A DNA stretch of 13,829 nt, taken from Desulfosporosinus sp. UBA5188 (GTDB taxonomy: Bacteria > Bacillota > Desulfitobacteriia > Desulfitobacteriales > Desulfitobacteriaceae). The notes under the pieces are model-generated. The model had not been told where the DNA came from. It made no database searches and saw nothing but the letters and a program-made list of their open reading frames with translations. The position numbers and the translations under genes are program-made. The DNA is taken from contig DHWG01000156.1 of assembly GCA_002413075.1 (NCBI GenBank), positions 356 through 14,184 of the forward strand. The letters run 5' to 3'. Shown one piece after another: positions 5,899 to 13,478 of the stretch (positions within the stretch are counted from its first letter, which is position 1; each line of letters starts with the position of its first letter).

Positions 5899-7221
5899 AT
5901 GTTTATTAAATGTAAGAAATATTTTATAGCGAGTTTAATTGTAGCTTTGCCCATGCTAGTATCCTGTAATAATGTGCCAAAACAGGTCATGGCACCCGTA
6001 AACAATAATAATGGCAAGGTAACTTTAGAATGTGTTGTTCCTTTTGACAATGTCACGCAACATGAAGCCTTTGAGAATTTTGAAACTGATGTTAAATCAA
6101 CATTTCCCGATTATAATATTCATTTGAGCTTTGTAAAGGGCGATGCAAAGGCTTATAATACTAAAATAAAAGTTATGATGTATTCAGAGACCCCACCAGA
6201 TATCTTCTATTCCGAGGACGGAGAGTTGACGGAAGAATTATACGCCTCAAACAACATCCAACCCTTAGAGAAGAAATTAGAGGATCTAGATTATTGGAAT
6301 ATGGTGAACCCAACCGCTAAGGTCATTGGAGACACTGGGCACATATATGCAGTTCCTATTGATGAAGCCTATTATAACGTTATGCTGATCAATACGGACA
6401 TGTTTACTAAAAATAAAGTAAAAATTCCGGAAAATATTCAAGAGCTTAAAAGCGCAGTAAAGCAGTTTAAAGGAAAGAGCATCACTCCCATAGCGATTGG
6501 CGGCAAAGATGGAAAGTCAGTTTATAACATGATAGAGAGCTTTGCAGGTACTTTAGATCATGAAATAACCAGCAAAATAATAAGTGGTAATGATACCTTT
6601 TCAGGAGAAAATTTTAACCGAGCGGCAACCTCCGTCATGCAACTGATTGAATTAGGTGCATTTCAGGAAAAAACTGAAACTATTTCTGATGAAGCAGCAG
6701 CAAATCTTTTTTATTCCTCTAAAGCAGCTATTAATTGTACCTCTTCTGATAAATATAATATGGCTAACAATAAATTACATGGCAAAGTTGCCGTATTATA
6801 TTATCCAGACCTAGGTCTAACTAAGGGATCAATTCCAAAGAATATAGTTTCTGGTGGAACTAAGAAAGACAGTGGCTTATTAATGTCATCTTCAACCAAA
6901 CATCCTAAGGAAGCAGCAAAGCTTGCCGTAGAAATGTCTAAATACTACAACAAGTATCACTATGAAAAGCAGGGCGATGGGACAATCATATACAACTTGG
7001 ATAAGATGGCATGGACGACGAGTCTAGCTCCAGACTTAGGTATCAGCGAATTTATGAGGCATGTGAAGCAAGAAGGTACGGTCAATACAGGACTTTTTAA
7101 AGATCATAGATCACCGGAGCAGAGAAAATCGATTGAAGAAGCTTCCACAGCCTTTATGACAGGGCTTTTATCGGTCAGTGACTATTTGAAAGAAATGGAT
7201 ATCAGCACGAAGTTGAAATAA
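5899..7221 (+). CDS. Extracellular solute-binding lipoprotein (ABC family 1 type)
   Basis: This 440-residue protein resembles ABC sugar or oligosaccharide binding lipoproteins. Residues 1-22 form a signal peptide with basic start and hydrophobic core, ending in lipobox LVSC; C23 would be lipidated and the protein anchored outside the membrane. The mature part has the family pattern: a helix with AFENFETDVKSTFPDYNIHL (about 57-76), PPDIFYSEDGELTEELYASN near 99-118, and the hinge-region motif IYAVPIDEAYYNVMLINTDMF near 149-169. ATG 5899 follows a modest GGAG (5884-5887) 11 nt upstream. No permease or ATPase gene adjoins it; an alpha/beta hydrolase gene starts within about 10 nt after its stop. 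It may work with a distant transporter or act as a ligand sensor. The ligand is unknown. Confidence 0.82.
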   Translation: MFIKCKKYFIASLIVALPMLVSCNNVPKQVMAPVNNNNGKVTLECVVPFDNVTQHEAFENFETDVKSTFPDYNIHLSFVKGDAKAYNTKIKVMMYSETPPDIFYSEDGELTEELYASNNIQPLEKKLEDLDYWNMVNPTAKVIGDTGHIYAVPIDEAYYNVMLINTDMFTKNKVKIPENIQELKSAVKQFKGKSITPIAIGGKDGKSVYNMIESFAGTLDHEITSKIISGNDTFSGENFNRAATSVMQLIELGAFQEKTETISDEAAANLFYSSKAAINCTSSDKYNMANNKLHGKVAVLYYPDLGLTKGSIPKNIVSGGTKKDSGLLMSSSTKHPKEAAKLAVEMSKYYNKYHYEKQGDGTIIYNLDKMAWTTSLAPDLGISEFMRHVKQEGTVNTGLFKDHRSPEQRKSIEEASTAFMTGLLSVSDYLKEMDISTKLK

Positions 7222-7231
7222 TATTTTGGGG

Positions 7232-8233
7232 ATGGGTATATTGGAAGTTGTGAAAACTGAAAAATCAGTGAGAAGAATCGTCTTGAAGAAAAAGCATAAA
7301 GTACTGATGGCAATTTTCATTATTTTTGCAATGATCACTAATATATTTGGATTATACATAGGAAATAAATATTACCTGAAGGTGTGTAGGCTGAATATAA
7401 ATCCAGCAACGACAGGAATTGACTATTATAAACCCAGCTTCAATTATAAGAGATTTACAGATTTGGAATCCTACAATGTATCTATTAAATCAAGCTTTGA
7501 TTATAAGCTCTCAGGGACCTATATATTTAATCCCAAACCAACGAACAATACCATCATTTTGGTTCATGGCATAGGCTGTGATCGTTGGGAATCTATGAAA
7601 TATTCGGATATGTACCTTGATATGGGCTTTAATGTCTTGGCCTATGATTCAAGAGCTGCTGGTAGCAGCGGAGGAAAAGACATAACGCTTGGATTTTTTG
7701 AGAAGACAGACCTTGATAATGTTGTGAAATGGGTTAAATGGGTTAATCCAAAAGCTGTTATCGGCGTTCATGGAGAGTCTTTGGGGGCCGTTACGGCTCT
7801 GCTTCAAGCAAAATTAGACCAAAGTCAAAAGAACGTCGATTTTTATGTGGTAGATTCCCCCTACTCTGACTTATGGGAATTAATGAATATTAAACTCTCA
7901 AGTGACTTAAAACCAGATTTTCAACCGGCCGCAGCCTTCATATTGTTCTATGCAAATATTGTAGCCCTGAAACAATCAAACTTTTCACTGTATGCAGTTT
8001 CGCCTATCACCGCAATTAGAGATATCAAAACTCCTATAATGTTTATTCACGGCAGTAACGATACCTTTATACCCGCCTCCATGTCCTTAGAATTATATTT
8101 GAGAAAACAAGGTCAAAAGGGGATCTATATTTCCCCTGGTGCAGAACATGCTATGTCTTATATGACTAATAAGGAAGAATACACCGCTAAAGTTAAGCAA
8201 TTTCTCACTGAGAATAAGGTGCTCAAGAATTGA
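7232..8233 (+). CDS. Membrane-anchored alpha/beta hydrolase (COG1073-like)
   Basis: This serine hydrolase of 333 residues has a basic N-terminus followed by one membrane helix (about residues 26-42, MAIFIIFAMITNIFGLY), placing the catalytic domain outside the cell. The fold markers are complete: LVHGIG oxyanion strand (about 110-115), nucleophile elbow GESLG with S183, acid D277 in GSNDTFIP, and base H306 in GAEHAM. It resembles B. subtilis YqkD-type hydrolases whose substrates are unknown. The start is uncertain: ATG 7232 has only GGGG beside it, TTG 7226 is in frame just upstream, and TTG 7241 and GTG 7250 are possible. The close spacing to the lipoprotein gene suggests an operon, perhaps releasing or trimming a ligand at the cell surface; that is inference. 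Confidence 0.85.
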   Translation: MGILEVVKTEKSVRRIVLKKKHKVLMAIFIIFAMITNIFGLYIGNKYYLKVCRLNINPATTGIDYYKPSFNYKRFTDLESYNVSIKSSFDYKLSGTYIFNPKPTNNTIILVHGIGCDRWESMKYSDMYLDMGFNVLAYDSRAAGSSGGKDITLGFFEKTDLDNVVKWVKWVNPKAVIGVHGESLGAVTALLQAKLDQSQKNVDFYVVDSPYSDLWELMNIKLSSDLKPDFQPAAAFILFYANIVALKQSNFSLYAVSPITAIRDIKTPIMFIHGSNDTFIPASMSLELYLRKQGQKGIYISPGAEHAMSYMTNKEEYTAKVKQFLTENKVLKN

Positions 8234-8263
8234 GTAAAATCACGGACCACTCGTTGAACGGGT

Positions 8264-8313
8264 GGCCTATAAGAAATAGGCCGTTTACAAATAATGTAAC
8301 GGCCTATTTCTTA
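8264..8313. terminator. Terminator with two competing hairpins
   Basis: Arms taagaaataggccg (8270-8283) and cggcctatttctta (8300-8313) form a perfect 14-bp stem, with ttta/gtaa pairing adding a few bases toward the loop. A second hairpin, ggcctat (8264-8270) with ataggcc (8276-8282), uses the same left arm, so the two exclude each other. It closes the lipoprotein/hydrolase unit 31 nt after the stop. Confidence 0.75.
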
Positions 8314-8336
8314 CGACCAACAATAAAAGTAAATAG

Positions 8337-8365
8337 TTTACAATTGAACGCTCTAAGCATATACT
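8337..8365 (+). promoter_or_regulatory. Sigma-A-like promoter of the GntR/ABC operon
   Basis: -35 TTTACA (8337-8342) and -10 TATACT (8360-8365) are 17 nt apart. Transcription would start near 8372, inside the inverted repeat at 8369-8390. Confidence 0.75.
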
Positions 8366-8368
8366 GAG

Positions 8369-8390
8369 ATTAGTGCATTACAACACTAAT
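8369..8390 (+). promoter_or_regulatory. Candidate autoregulatory operator for the GntR repressor
   Basis: ATTAGTG-N8-CACTAAT is a perfect 7-bp inverted repeat lying directly on the predicted transcription start. Half sites in adjacent major-groove turns suit a GntR dimer, and YtrA-type regulators usually repress their own ABC operon. The assignment rests on position and symmetry only. Confidence 0.55.
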
Positions 8391-8425
8391 GTACTAAGCG
8401 TGAGGGAAGCCCGGAGGTGAAGATA

Positions 8426-8806
8426 GTGATCCTAAATACCGACAGTATGAAACCAATCTACGTACAAATTGCTGAATGGCTTGAGGGGGAAATACTTTCT
8501 GAAAACATTAAAGATGAGGAACGTATTTATTCGCAATATCAGCTTGCAGAAATGTTTACGATTAACCCCGCTACAGCGGCTAAAGGGCTGAATATTTTAG
8601 CAGACGAGGCCATTGTTTATAAAAAACGGGGGCTTGGCATGTTTGTGTCCCCCAATGCTAAGCAGTTTATTCTAACAAGGCGTAAAAGCCAGATTTTAGG
8701 GCAAATGATCAAGGAGTTAGTGATGGAAGCAAACCGGCTAGAGGTGAGTAAGAGCGAACTGAATGGGATGATCCAACAAGTAAGAAGAGAAAATGAGGAG
8801 GAATAG
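8426..8806 (+). CDS. GntR-family transcriptional regulator, YtrA subfamily
   Basis: The protein has 126 residues: an N-terminal winged-helix domain (about residues 7-75) and a short C-terminal helical dimerisation tail, the layout of the YtrA subfamily. Motifs are PIYVQIAEWLEGEIL, then IYSQYQLAEMFTINPATAAKGLNILADEAIVYKKRGLGMFV, which contains the recognition helix and wing. The GTG at 8426 is the likely start because GGAGG (8413-8417) lies 8 nt upstream; an earlier GTG at 8417 is inside that ribosome binding site. The ATPase gene begins 2 nt after the stop. It probably represses the operon through the inverted repeat at 8369-8390. In known cases the inducer relates to cell-wall-active antibiotics, but no ligand can be read here. 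Confidence 0.9.
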   Translation: MILNTDSMKPIYVQIAEWLEGEILSENIKDEERIYSQYQLAEMFTINPATAAKGLNILADEAIVYKKRGLGMFVSPNAKQFILTRRKSQILGQMIKELVMEANRLEVSKSELNGMIQQVRRENEEE

Positions 8807-8808
8807 GT

Positions 8809-9711
8809 ATGGGTGTTATTCACGGCGTTGATCTGACAAAATCCTACGGTAAGCTTAAGGCCATCGATCACTTAACCTTTGAAATAGAACAAAACAAGAT
8901 TACGGGACTCATCGGTAGAAATGGATCAGGGAAAACGACGTTGTTAAAGATGGTTGCTGGGTACTTAATACCTACAAGCGGCGAACTCAAAGTTTTCTCA
9001 GAAAACCCCTTTAATAGCTTAGAGGCTTCTGCCAATTCAATCTTAATCGATGACACCATGACCTTTTCAGATTCGTTCACTCTCGTCGATATCTTAAAAG
9101 AAATGACTCCCTTTTATGCGAATTGGAATAGCAGCTTGGCACTTGGACTCTTTGATTATTATTCATTGAATCCGAAACAACCGCACAGTAATTTATCCAA
9201 AGGCTCAAAAAGTACCTTTAATAGCATTATAGGGATCGCGTCACGGGCCCCACTCACTATCTTCGATGAGCCAACGACTGGCATGGATTCCGCTGCGAGA
9301 AAGGACTTTTACAGGGCACTGCTTAAAGATTATCTTGAATACCCGCGAACCATCATTCTTTCAAGTCATTTGTTAAGTGAACTTGAGGGCATATTAGAGG
9401 ATATTCTACTCATCAATCAAGGAACAAAGCGGTTACATCTCCCAGCGCTTGAATTAAAGGAACTGGCAGTCGGCCTCAGAGGAAACGCCCAAGCTGTAAT
9501 TAGTTTTGTAGAAGGCAAGAAAATCATCTATCAAGAGGACTTCGCCCAAGGCAGCCTATACGTTGTCCTAAAAAGGGAGTTAGTACAGCAACAGCTTGAG
9601 CAAATAAGACAAAGCGGCTTAGAAGTGCTCTCCGTTGCAACGGACGATCTGTGTGTATATTTAACGGCTAAAACTAAAGGAGGGATTGATGATGTCTTCA
9701 AAAAAGGTTAG
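8809..9711 (+). CDS. ABC transporter ATP-binding protein (YtrB-like)
   Basis: The product is a 300-residue nucleotide-binding subunit. Walker A is GRNGSGKT (36-43), the signature is LSKGSK (129-134, versus LSGGQ), Walker B is LTIFDEP (149-155) with catalytic E154, the D-loop is GMDS (158-161) and the switch His is in SSH (185-187). The Q-loop region reads SILIDDTMTF (about 77-86) without a Gln, as in several YtrB-type ATPases. About 90 residues follow the core and likely contact the membrane partners or dimerise. ATG 8809 lies after a GAGGAGG element that overlaps the end of the GntR gene. The next gene overlaps its 3' end by 20 nt. It would power the membrane proteins encoded next. Confidence 0.93.
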   Translation: MGVIHGVDLTKSYGKLKAIDHLTFEIEQNKITGLIGRNGSGKTTLLKMVAGYLIPTSGELKVFSENPFNSLEASANSILIDDTMTFSDSFTLVDILKEMTPFYANWNSSLALGLFDYYSLNPKQPHSNLSKGSKSTFNSIIGIASRAPLTIFDEPTTGMDSAARKDFYRALLKDYLEYPRTIILSSHLLSELEGILEDILLINQGTKRLHLPALELKELAVGLRGNAQAVISFVEGKKIIYQEDFAQGSLYVVLKRELVQQQLEQIRQSGLEVLSVATDDLCVYLTAKTKGGIDDVFKKG

Positions 9712-10426
9712 CCTCATGTCAATTTCGTTCAAGCAATATTCCTACAAGCTTAGAGCCCATACGGGTTTGCTCAATAGGCTTCTTCTCACGCAGATTCTCG
9801 CGCTACTTCTCTCATTATTAGGAACAAGTAGTATGGGCGCTGGAAGTGGACAGTTATCTGTTACTGTCAGAAGTTATTCGGCAAATATGGTTATAGTGTT
9901 TTCTATTCTATGGGTCATGATTGTTGCAGTCTTGCTAACCACAAAGCCCTATAAACAAATAGAAATGCCGCTTGTAGGAAACAGGCTCACAGGCAATCTC
10001 TCAGATGTAGGATTGTTGATGACTGCCAGTGTTTTTGCGGGTATAACATCAACACTTGGAGGGGTACTGCTTAGGGATATAATGTATTTCATCTCTGATC
10101 GATCGACAATGGCGGTAGACGGATTTTTCCTAACCCTTACTGATCTTATGTTTGGTATGGTCGTAGCGATATTATGCCTTGGCTTAGTTTCTGCGATGGG
10201 CTACTTTATAGGGGTGTTGGTGCAAGCAAATAAGGCTTTTGCAATACTAATTCCCGTGGCGACCATTGGAGCCTTGAGAGTCTATACCCATTTAGGGCAG
10301 TCTGTTGTGGAGTTTTATATTGGAAATGTTTCGTTGCTCTTGTTTGCGCTAAAGGTCATGATTACCTCGATCATTTTATTTGGCGTTAGTATGATGGTTT
10401 CCCACAGAATGGAGGCGAACCAATGA
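9692..10426 (+). CDS. ABC transporter membrane subunit, six predicted helices
   Basis: The protein is a 244-residue hydrophobic one with helices near residues 29-46, 65-83, 106-124, 152-176, 183-199 and 210-237. No family motif is recognisable beyond the general look of ABC-2 type permeases encoded next to YtrB-like ATPases. GGAGG (9679-9683) precedes three possible starts: TTG 9686, ATG 9689 and ATG 9692; the last has the best 8-nt spacing. It overlaps the ATPase gene and shares an ATGA junction with the following gene, so all three products are probably made in fixed proportion. A drug- or peptide-exporting or lantibiotic-sensing role would fit the YtrA context but is not shown. Confidence 0.82.
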   Translation: MSSKKVSLMSISFKQYSYKLRAHTGLLNRLLLTQILALLLSLLGTSSMGAGSGQLSVTVRSYSANMVIVFSILWVMIVAVLLTTKPYKQIEMPLVGNRLTGNLSDVGLLMTASVFAGITSTLGGVLLRDIMYFISDRSTMAVDGFFLTLTDLMFGMVVAILCLGLVSAMGYFIGVLVQANKAFAILIPVATIGALRVYTHLGQSVVEFYIGNVSLLLFALKVMITSIILFGVSMMVSHRMEANQ

Positions 10427-11169
10427 ATCTATCAGCCATGAACTTTATCTTACTTCCACTCATGATATTAATCATTGTTATAGTCCTTAGGGACATCATG
10501 CCATTCATAAGAACCAAAATGAGTGGTTTGTTCACCTGGAAAAGGAGTTTTATCTGCGCGGGTCTATATCTTGGGATTTTAGTTTTAATGGTTCCAATAT
10601 TATATGTGCTACCGAACGAAGGCTTCATTAAGGTAAGTAACAATGGAGATCAAGCAAGCACACTGTCCCAAAACGTTCTCAGTGATTTGTATACTAATAA
10701 GAGTAATTTGCCTCTAGATCTAGATAAGCAACAAGGGCTTTACAAAACTAGTACTCAAACATTTAAAACAGATACCAAGAAATTATCATTTAATTTAGAT
10801 CCAAATTTTAATCCACCTCTTATTTTCGTCGAACGAAAGGCCGTTGATGACGGTGAAATCAACGTATCTACTTATGCCGGAACCCAATCTGTGGGCGGTA
10901 TTGATTTCACAAAGCTCATTCTACCTCCGGCGATGTCATTTCGAAACGGGACGCTGTCTTTTCAGTCAAATAATCGGCAGGTGTTGGATTTAAAACAATT
11001 TAATGCTGACGTTACTGTGGCTCAATTTAAAAATGGAATTCTGGGAAGTATTCAGAGTCCGTCAGCGAATTTTGGTTTTGGGCAGGTTATCTATCTTCGT
11101 ATTCCAAAAAGCTTGGAACTCGATAAAGGAGCGTATAGTGATCAAATTCAAATGATTAGCGGCACGTAG
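10423..11169 (+). CDS. Membrane-anchored protein with large extracytoplasmic domain, operon partner of the ABC transporter
   Basis: The protein has 248 residues and I do not recognise the family. Two hydrophobic helices are near residues 7-27 and 43-63, joined by a short basic loop (RDIMPFIRTKMSGLFTWKR), so both ends of the pair emerge outside. Residues 65-248 form a soluble, Asn/Ser/Thr-rich and probably beta-rich domain without Cys. The start ATG overlaps the previous stop (ATGA). It is the last gene of the GntR/ABC unit and could be an accessory or ligand-sensing subunit. No clear T-tailed terminator follows; only a 7-bp repeat gtatagt/actatac (11171-11206) is seen. Confidence 0.78.
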   Translation: MNLSAMNFILLPLMILIIVIVLRDIMPFIRTKMSGLFTWKRSFICAGLYLGILVLMVPILYVLPNEGFIKVSNNGDQASTLSQNVLSDLYTNKSNLPLDLDKQQGLYKTSTQTFKTDTKKLSFNLDPNFNPPLIFVERKAVDDGEINVSTYAGTQSVGGIDFTKLILPPAMSFRNGTLSFQSNNRQVLDLKQFNADVTVAQFKNGILGSIQSPSANFGFGQVIYLRIPKSLELDKGAYSDQIQMISGT

Positions 11170-11276
11170 TGTATAGTGAATAGCCGTGAATGGTCAATAA
11201 CTATACTGTGACAACGCTATTTCGTATATAATAATGGCGGTTGAAATCATTTTGGAGATAAGATTTGGAGGCACGT

Positions 11277-11930
11277 ATGTTTCAAAAGGATTACATCATG
11301 AGGATGATCGAACAATTTACCACGGCACTGGCAACAATTATTGGGTTGAAGTCGGCTGATAAAATTGAAGAGCAACAACTGGTTGTAAACAAGGCCTTGT
11401 ACGATTTCACAGGGCTGAGTGAAGCGGCCATGGAAACACTGTCTTATAAAGATTTGATCAGCTTAGTGAGCGGGTTTAAGGAAATTAACCCAGTCAAGTG
11501 CTATATTATGGCTGAATTAATGAAAGAAAAAGCCGATGTGTATGAACGTTTGGGTGAAACGGATCAGGCCTATAACTTATATCTCAAAAGTTTTAATATT
11601 TATGTTGAGGTAGTGTTATTAAATAAGAGCTCAGAATTAGAACCCAACTATAAGACGATTGATCAAACGATCCACAAAATAACCCAATTCCCACTCCCCT
11701 ATGAGACTCAGAAATTGCGTTTGTATTACTATGAACAAACGATGAAATATGATAAGGCAGAAGACATACTCTTTGAACTGCTCGCTGAAGGTGGCGATAA
11801 GAAAACGGTCTTAGCCGAAGGCAACGCTTTTTACGAAAGACTTCTGAAAAAAAAGCCTGAAGAACTGAAAAAAGGAAATTTACCGATTGATGAAGTCCTT
11901 GAAAGCATTCAAAAGCTTCAAGGCTTTTGA
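11277..11930 (+). CDS. DUF6483-like helical-repeat protein, function unknown
   Basis: This is a 217-residue cytoplasmic protein made almost entirely of helices. The start MFQKDYIMRMIEQFTTALATIIGL resembles a widespread uncharacterised Firmicutes family (DUF6483, by memory). TPR-like helix pairs are suggested by KEKADVYERLGETDQAYNLYLKSFNIY (about 85-111) and LRLYYYEQTMKYDKAEDILFELL (about 145-167). ATG 11277 was chosen over in-frame TTG 11265 because GGAGG (11267-11271) lies 5 nt before it. A TATAAT box sits at 11227-11232 without a convincing -35, so it may have its own promoter or be read through from the ABC operon. A T7-tailed terminator follows. The role is unknown, possibly as a protein-protein scaffold. 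Confidence 0.82.
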   Translation: MFQKDYIMRMIEQFTTALATIIGLKSADKIEEQQLVVNKALYDFTGLSEAAMETLSYKDLISLVSGFKEINPVKCYIMAELMKEKADVYERLGETDQAYNLYLKSFNIYVEVVLLNKSSELEPNYKTIDQTIHKITQFPLPYETQKLRLYYYEQTMKYDKAEDILFELLAEGGDKKTVLAEGNAFYERLLKKKPEELKKGNLPIDEVLESIQKLQGF

Positions 11931-12003
11931 TTTTATCTAATTTTAATTCTGTCATCTGAGTGATGAAGGAGAGACCTTAAGTGGTCTATGAACTTTAATA
12001 AAG

Positions 12004-12041
12004 CTGTACCCGACGAAATTCGTCATGGATGCAGTTTTTTT
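12004..12041 (+). terminator. Intrinsic terminator with T7 tail
   Basis: Stem ctgta...gacga / tcgtc...tgcag encloses a small AAT loop, with an internal mismatch and bulge, and is followed by seven T residues (12035-12041). It ends transcription of the DUF6483-like gene and isolates the truncated ATPase gene downstream. A smaller agacc/ggtct hairpin lies at 11972-11987. Confidence 0.85.
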
Positions 12042-12076
12042 GTTCATTATGCCAATAGATTGTTCAGCCAAAGATT

Positions 12077-12085
12077 TGTTACAAT
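12077..12085 (+). promoter_or_regulatory. Extended -10 promoter of the truncated ATPase gene
   Basis: TGTTACAAT contains the TGn extension before TACAAT. A TTGTTC box lies upstream at 12060-12065, but its 14-nt spacing is too short for a standard -35, so the extended -10 would carry most of the recognition. Confidence 0.45.
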
Positions 12086-12161
12086 GAGGTTGAAATAAAA
12101 CTAGCCAAAGTAGAGGACTTTGTTATTGAAGTAAATTGGGAATACGAAGGAGAGTGTTTTA

Positions 12162-12500
12162 ATGGCAAGGTTACTCTTTAAGAATGTCGTCAAAAAGTAC
12201 GATAAGAACACCGTGGTTTATGATTTTAATTTGGAGATACACGATAAGGAATTTTTGGTTTTAGTCGGTCCTTCAGGCTGTGGAAAAACGACGACGCTCC
12301 GGATGATTGCTGGACTCGAGGATACAACCAGCGGAGAGATATATATTGGAGACCAATTGATCAACGATGTCGCGCCCAAAGACCGAGATATAGCTATGGT
12401 CTTTCAAAGTTACGCCCTTTACCCTCATATGAGCGTTTACGAGAATATGGCTTTCGGCTTAAAGTTGCGTAAAATGCCCAAGGAGGATATCGACACGTGA
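12162..12500 (+). pseudogene. 3'-truncated MsmK/UgpC-type sugar ABC ATPase
   Basis: The 112-residue frame is the N-terminal third of a multi-sugar importer ATPase, which is normally about 360-370 residues. It keeps the A-loop region (KKYDKNTVVYD), Walker A GPSGCGKTTT (about 37-46), and the Q-loop plus following helix DIAMVFQSYALYPHMSVYENMAFGL (about 75-99). Family similarity is high up to KEDIDT, where relatives continue with the helix leading to the LSGGQ signature. Here a TGA follows and no frame of 12501-12605 looks like the missing signature, Walker B or C-terminal domain. It therefore cannot hydrolyse ATP. The 5' side is intact, with an AAGGAG site (12147-12152) 9 nt before ATG and a possible promoter, so the break is recent or the fragment is still expressed. 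A deletion between it and the convergent peptidase gene is the likely cause; a misassembly is also possible. Confidence 0.85.
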
Positions 12501-12598
12501 TTTATCCTAATCCAAAACGAGCCAGTTTTTACAAAAAACAATATAATCATTATCAAAGGAATTATAAAAGGCTTTATACTTGAGTGGAACAATTCTTT

Positions 12599-12626
12599 GG
12601 CAAGACTACTTCGGTGGTCTTTTGCC
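12599..12626. other. Stem-loop overlapping the 3' end of the peptidase gene
   Basis: GGCAA-gactac-TTCG-gtggtc-tt-TTGCC forms an 11-bp stem with a 2-nt bulge and a stable TTCG tetraloop. It contains the last codons and TAG of the minus-strand gene. No T-run follows on the minus strand, so it resembles a 3'-end stabiliser or weak terminator more than a canonical one. Confidence 0.5.
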
Positions 12627-13433
12627 ATTTAGGAGGTCCTCATTACTTAAACCAAAAGTGACTTGAAAATGCGGAAGATCAACAATACTCTTAAAACTAC
12701 CGCCCCACTCCAAGCCAAGTTGTTCACCTAGTTTCCCCATCTTCTTAAACGCTGCTGTATCATCTGATAGCTTGCCATTGATAATAGGGGAGGCATCAAA
12801 AGCTAATCCCCAGTTGTGATAAGACTCGCCACCTCTGGCATTGGTAACGATTGCCCCAGGCATCGTCCGACCTGCAGCATATAATTTGTCCTGATCGTCC
12901 CAACTTCTAAAGGCAACATTAATCATGATATCCAAGTTATTTACTTTGCCTAATTGAAGAAGTTTTCTAGCAAGGAAGGAGACATATGGATCTAAAGTGT
13001 TCAAATTATTTGAAGTTGGACGACCTTTGAAATTTTCTTTTTCTGAAGGGTCGAATAATTTCTGTCTAGTTCTAGGGTTGATAATGCCCTCGTCATATAG
13101 GCCATGGTCTCTTTGAAATATTTTTGTAGCAGTGGTCGTATTTGGACCAAACCATCCGTCAGGCGTCCCTGGATTATAGCCTCTAGCGGTTAATTTTTTT
13201 TGGACTATGATGACTTTCTCTATTAAACGACTCCAGGTAGCTGGACCAGCAATTCCATCCCTAGTCAATTTGACTTTATCCTGGAAATTCTCTACGACCT
13301 TTTTTGTTTTCACGTCAAAAATAGTGTCAATGACAAAGCCAGTATAATTATTGCCTAGGCCAGCTAAATTCATTTTAAGTTTCCTCACATAAGAGCCTTG
13401 TGAACCAAGTTTTAAGGTAGGTAACGTTTGCAT
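12606..13433 (-). CDS. Peptidoglycan-binding M15 metallopeptidase (endolysin/CwlK-like)
   Basis: This 275-residue cell-wall hydrolase has two PG_binding_1 repeats (about residues 5-72 and 73-128; the second reads RGYNPGTPDGWFGPNTTTATKIFQ) followed by an M15C peptidase domain (about 145-262). Zinc ligands are H206 and D213 in SYHNWGLAFD and H255 in DLPHF, with D252 as catalytic acid; the D-x-x-H spacing equals that of phage T5 endolysin. Substrate-side motif FRSWDDQDKLYAAGR is at 175-189. The expected cleavage is L-Ala-D-Glu or a D-Ala link in peptidoglycan. There is no signal peptide, so it needs a holin, lysis or another route. ATG 13433 was chosen because GAGGTG (13443-13448, minus) lies 9 nt upstream; the in-frame GTG at 13445 falls in that site. 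No phage genes adjoin it. Confidence 0.9.
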   Translation of the reverse strand: MQTLPTLKLGSQGSYVRKLKMNLAGLGNNYTGFVIDTIFDVKTKKVVENFQDKVKLTRDGIAGPATWSRLIEKVIIVQKKLTARGYNPGTPDGWFGPNTTTATKIFQRDHGLYDEGIINPRTRQKLFDPSEKENFKGRPTSNNLNTLDPYVSFLARKLLQLGKVNNLDIMINVAFRSWDDQDKLYAAGRTMPGAIVTNARGGESYHNWGLAFDASPIINGKLSDDTAAFKKMGKLGEQLGLEWGGSFKSIVDLPHFQVTFGLSNEDLLNGKRPPK

Positions 13434-13478
13434 ATAACAGCACACCTCTCTAAAACGATCTAATTATATTAGACTATG

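Noticed and set aside
11171..11206. gtatagt/actatac repeat as terminator of the ABC operon
   Set aside because: Only 7 bp with a 22-nt spacer and no T-run; too weak to call.
11931..12041. T-box or other riboswitch between the DUF6483-like gene and the truncated ATPase
   Set aside because: There is no AGGGTGG-ACCGCG motif and no conserved aptamer; the region is explained by one small hairpin and a T7-tailed terminator.
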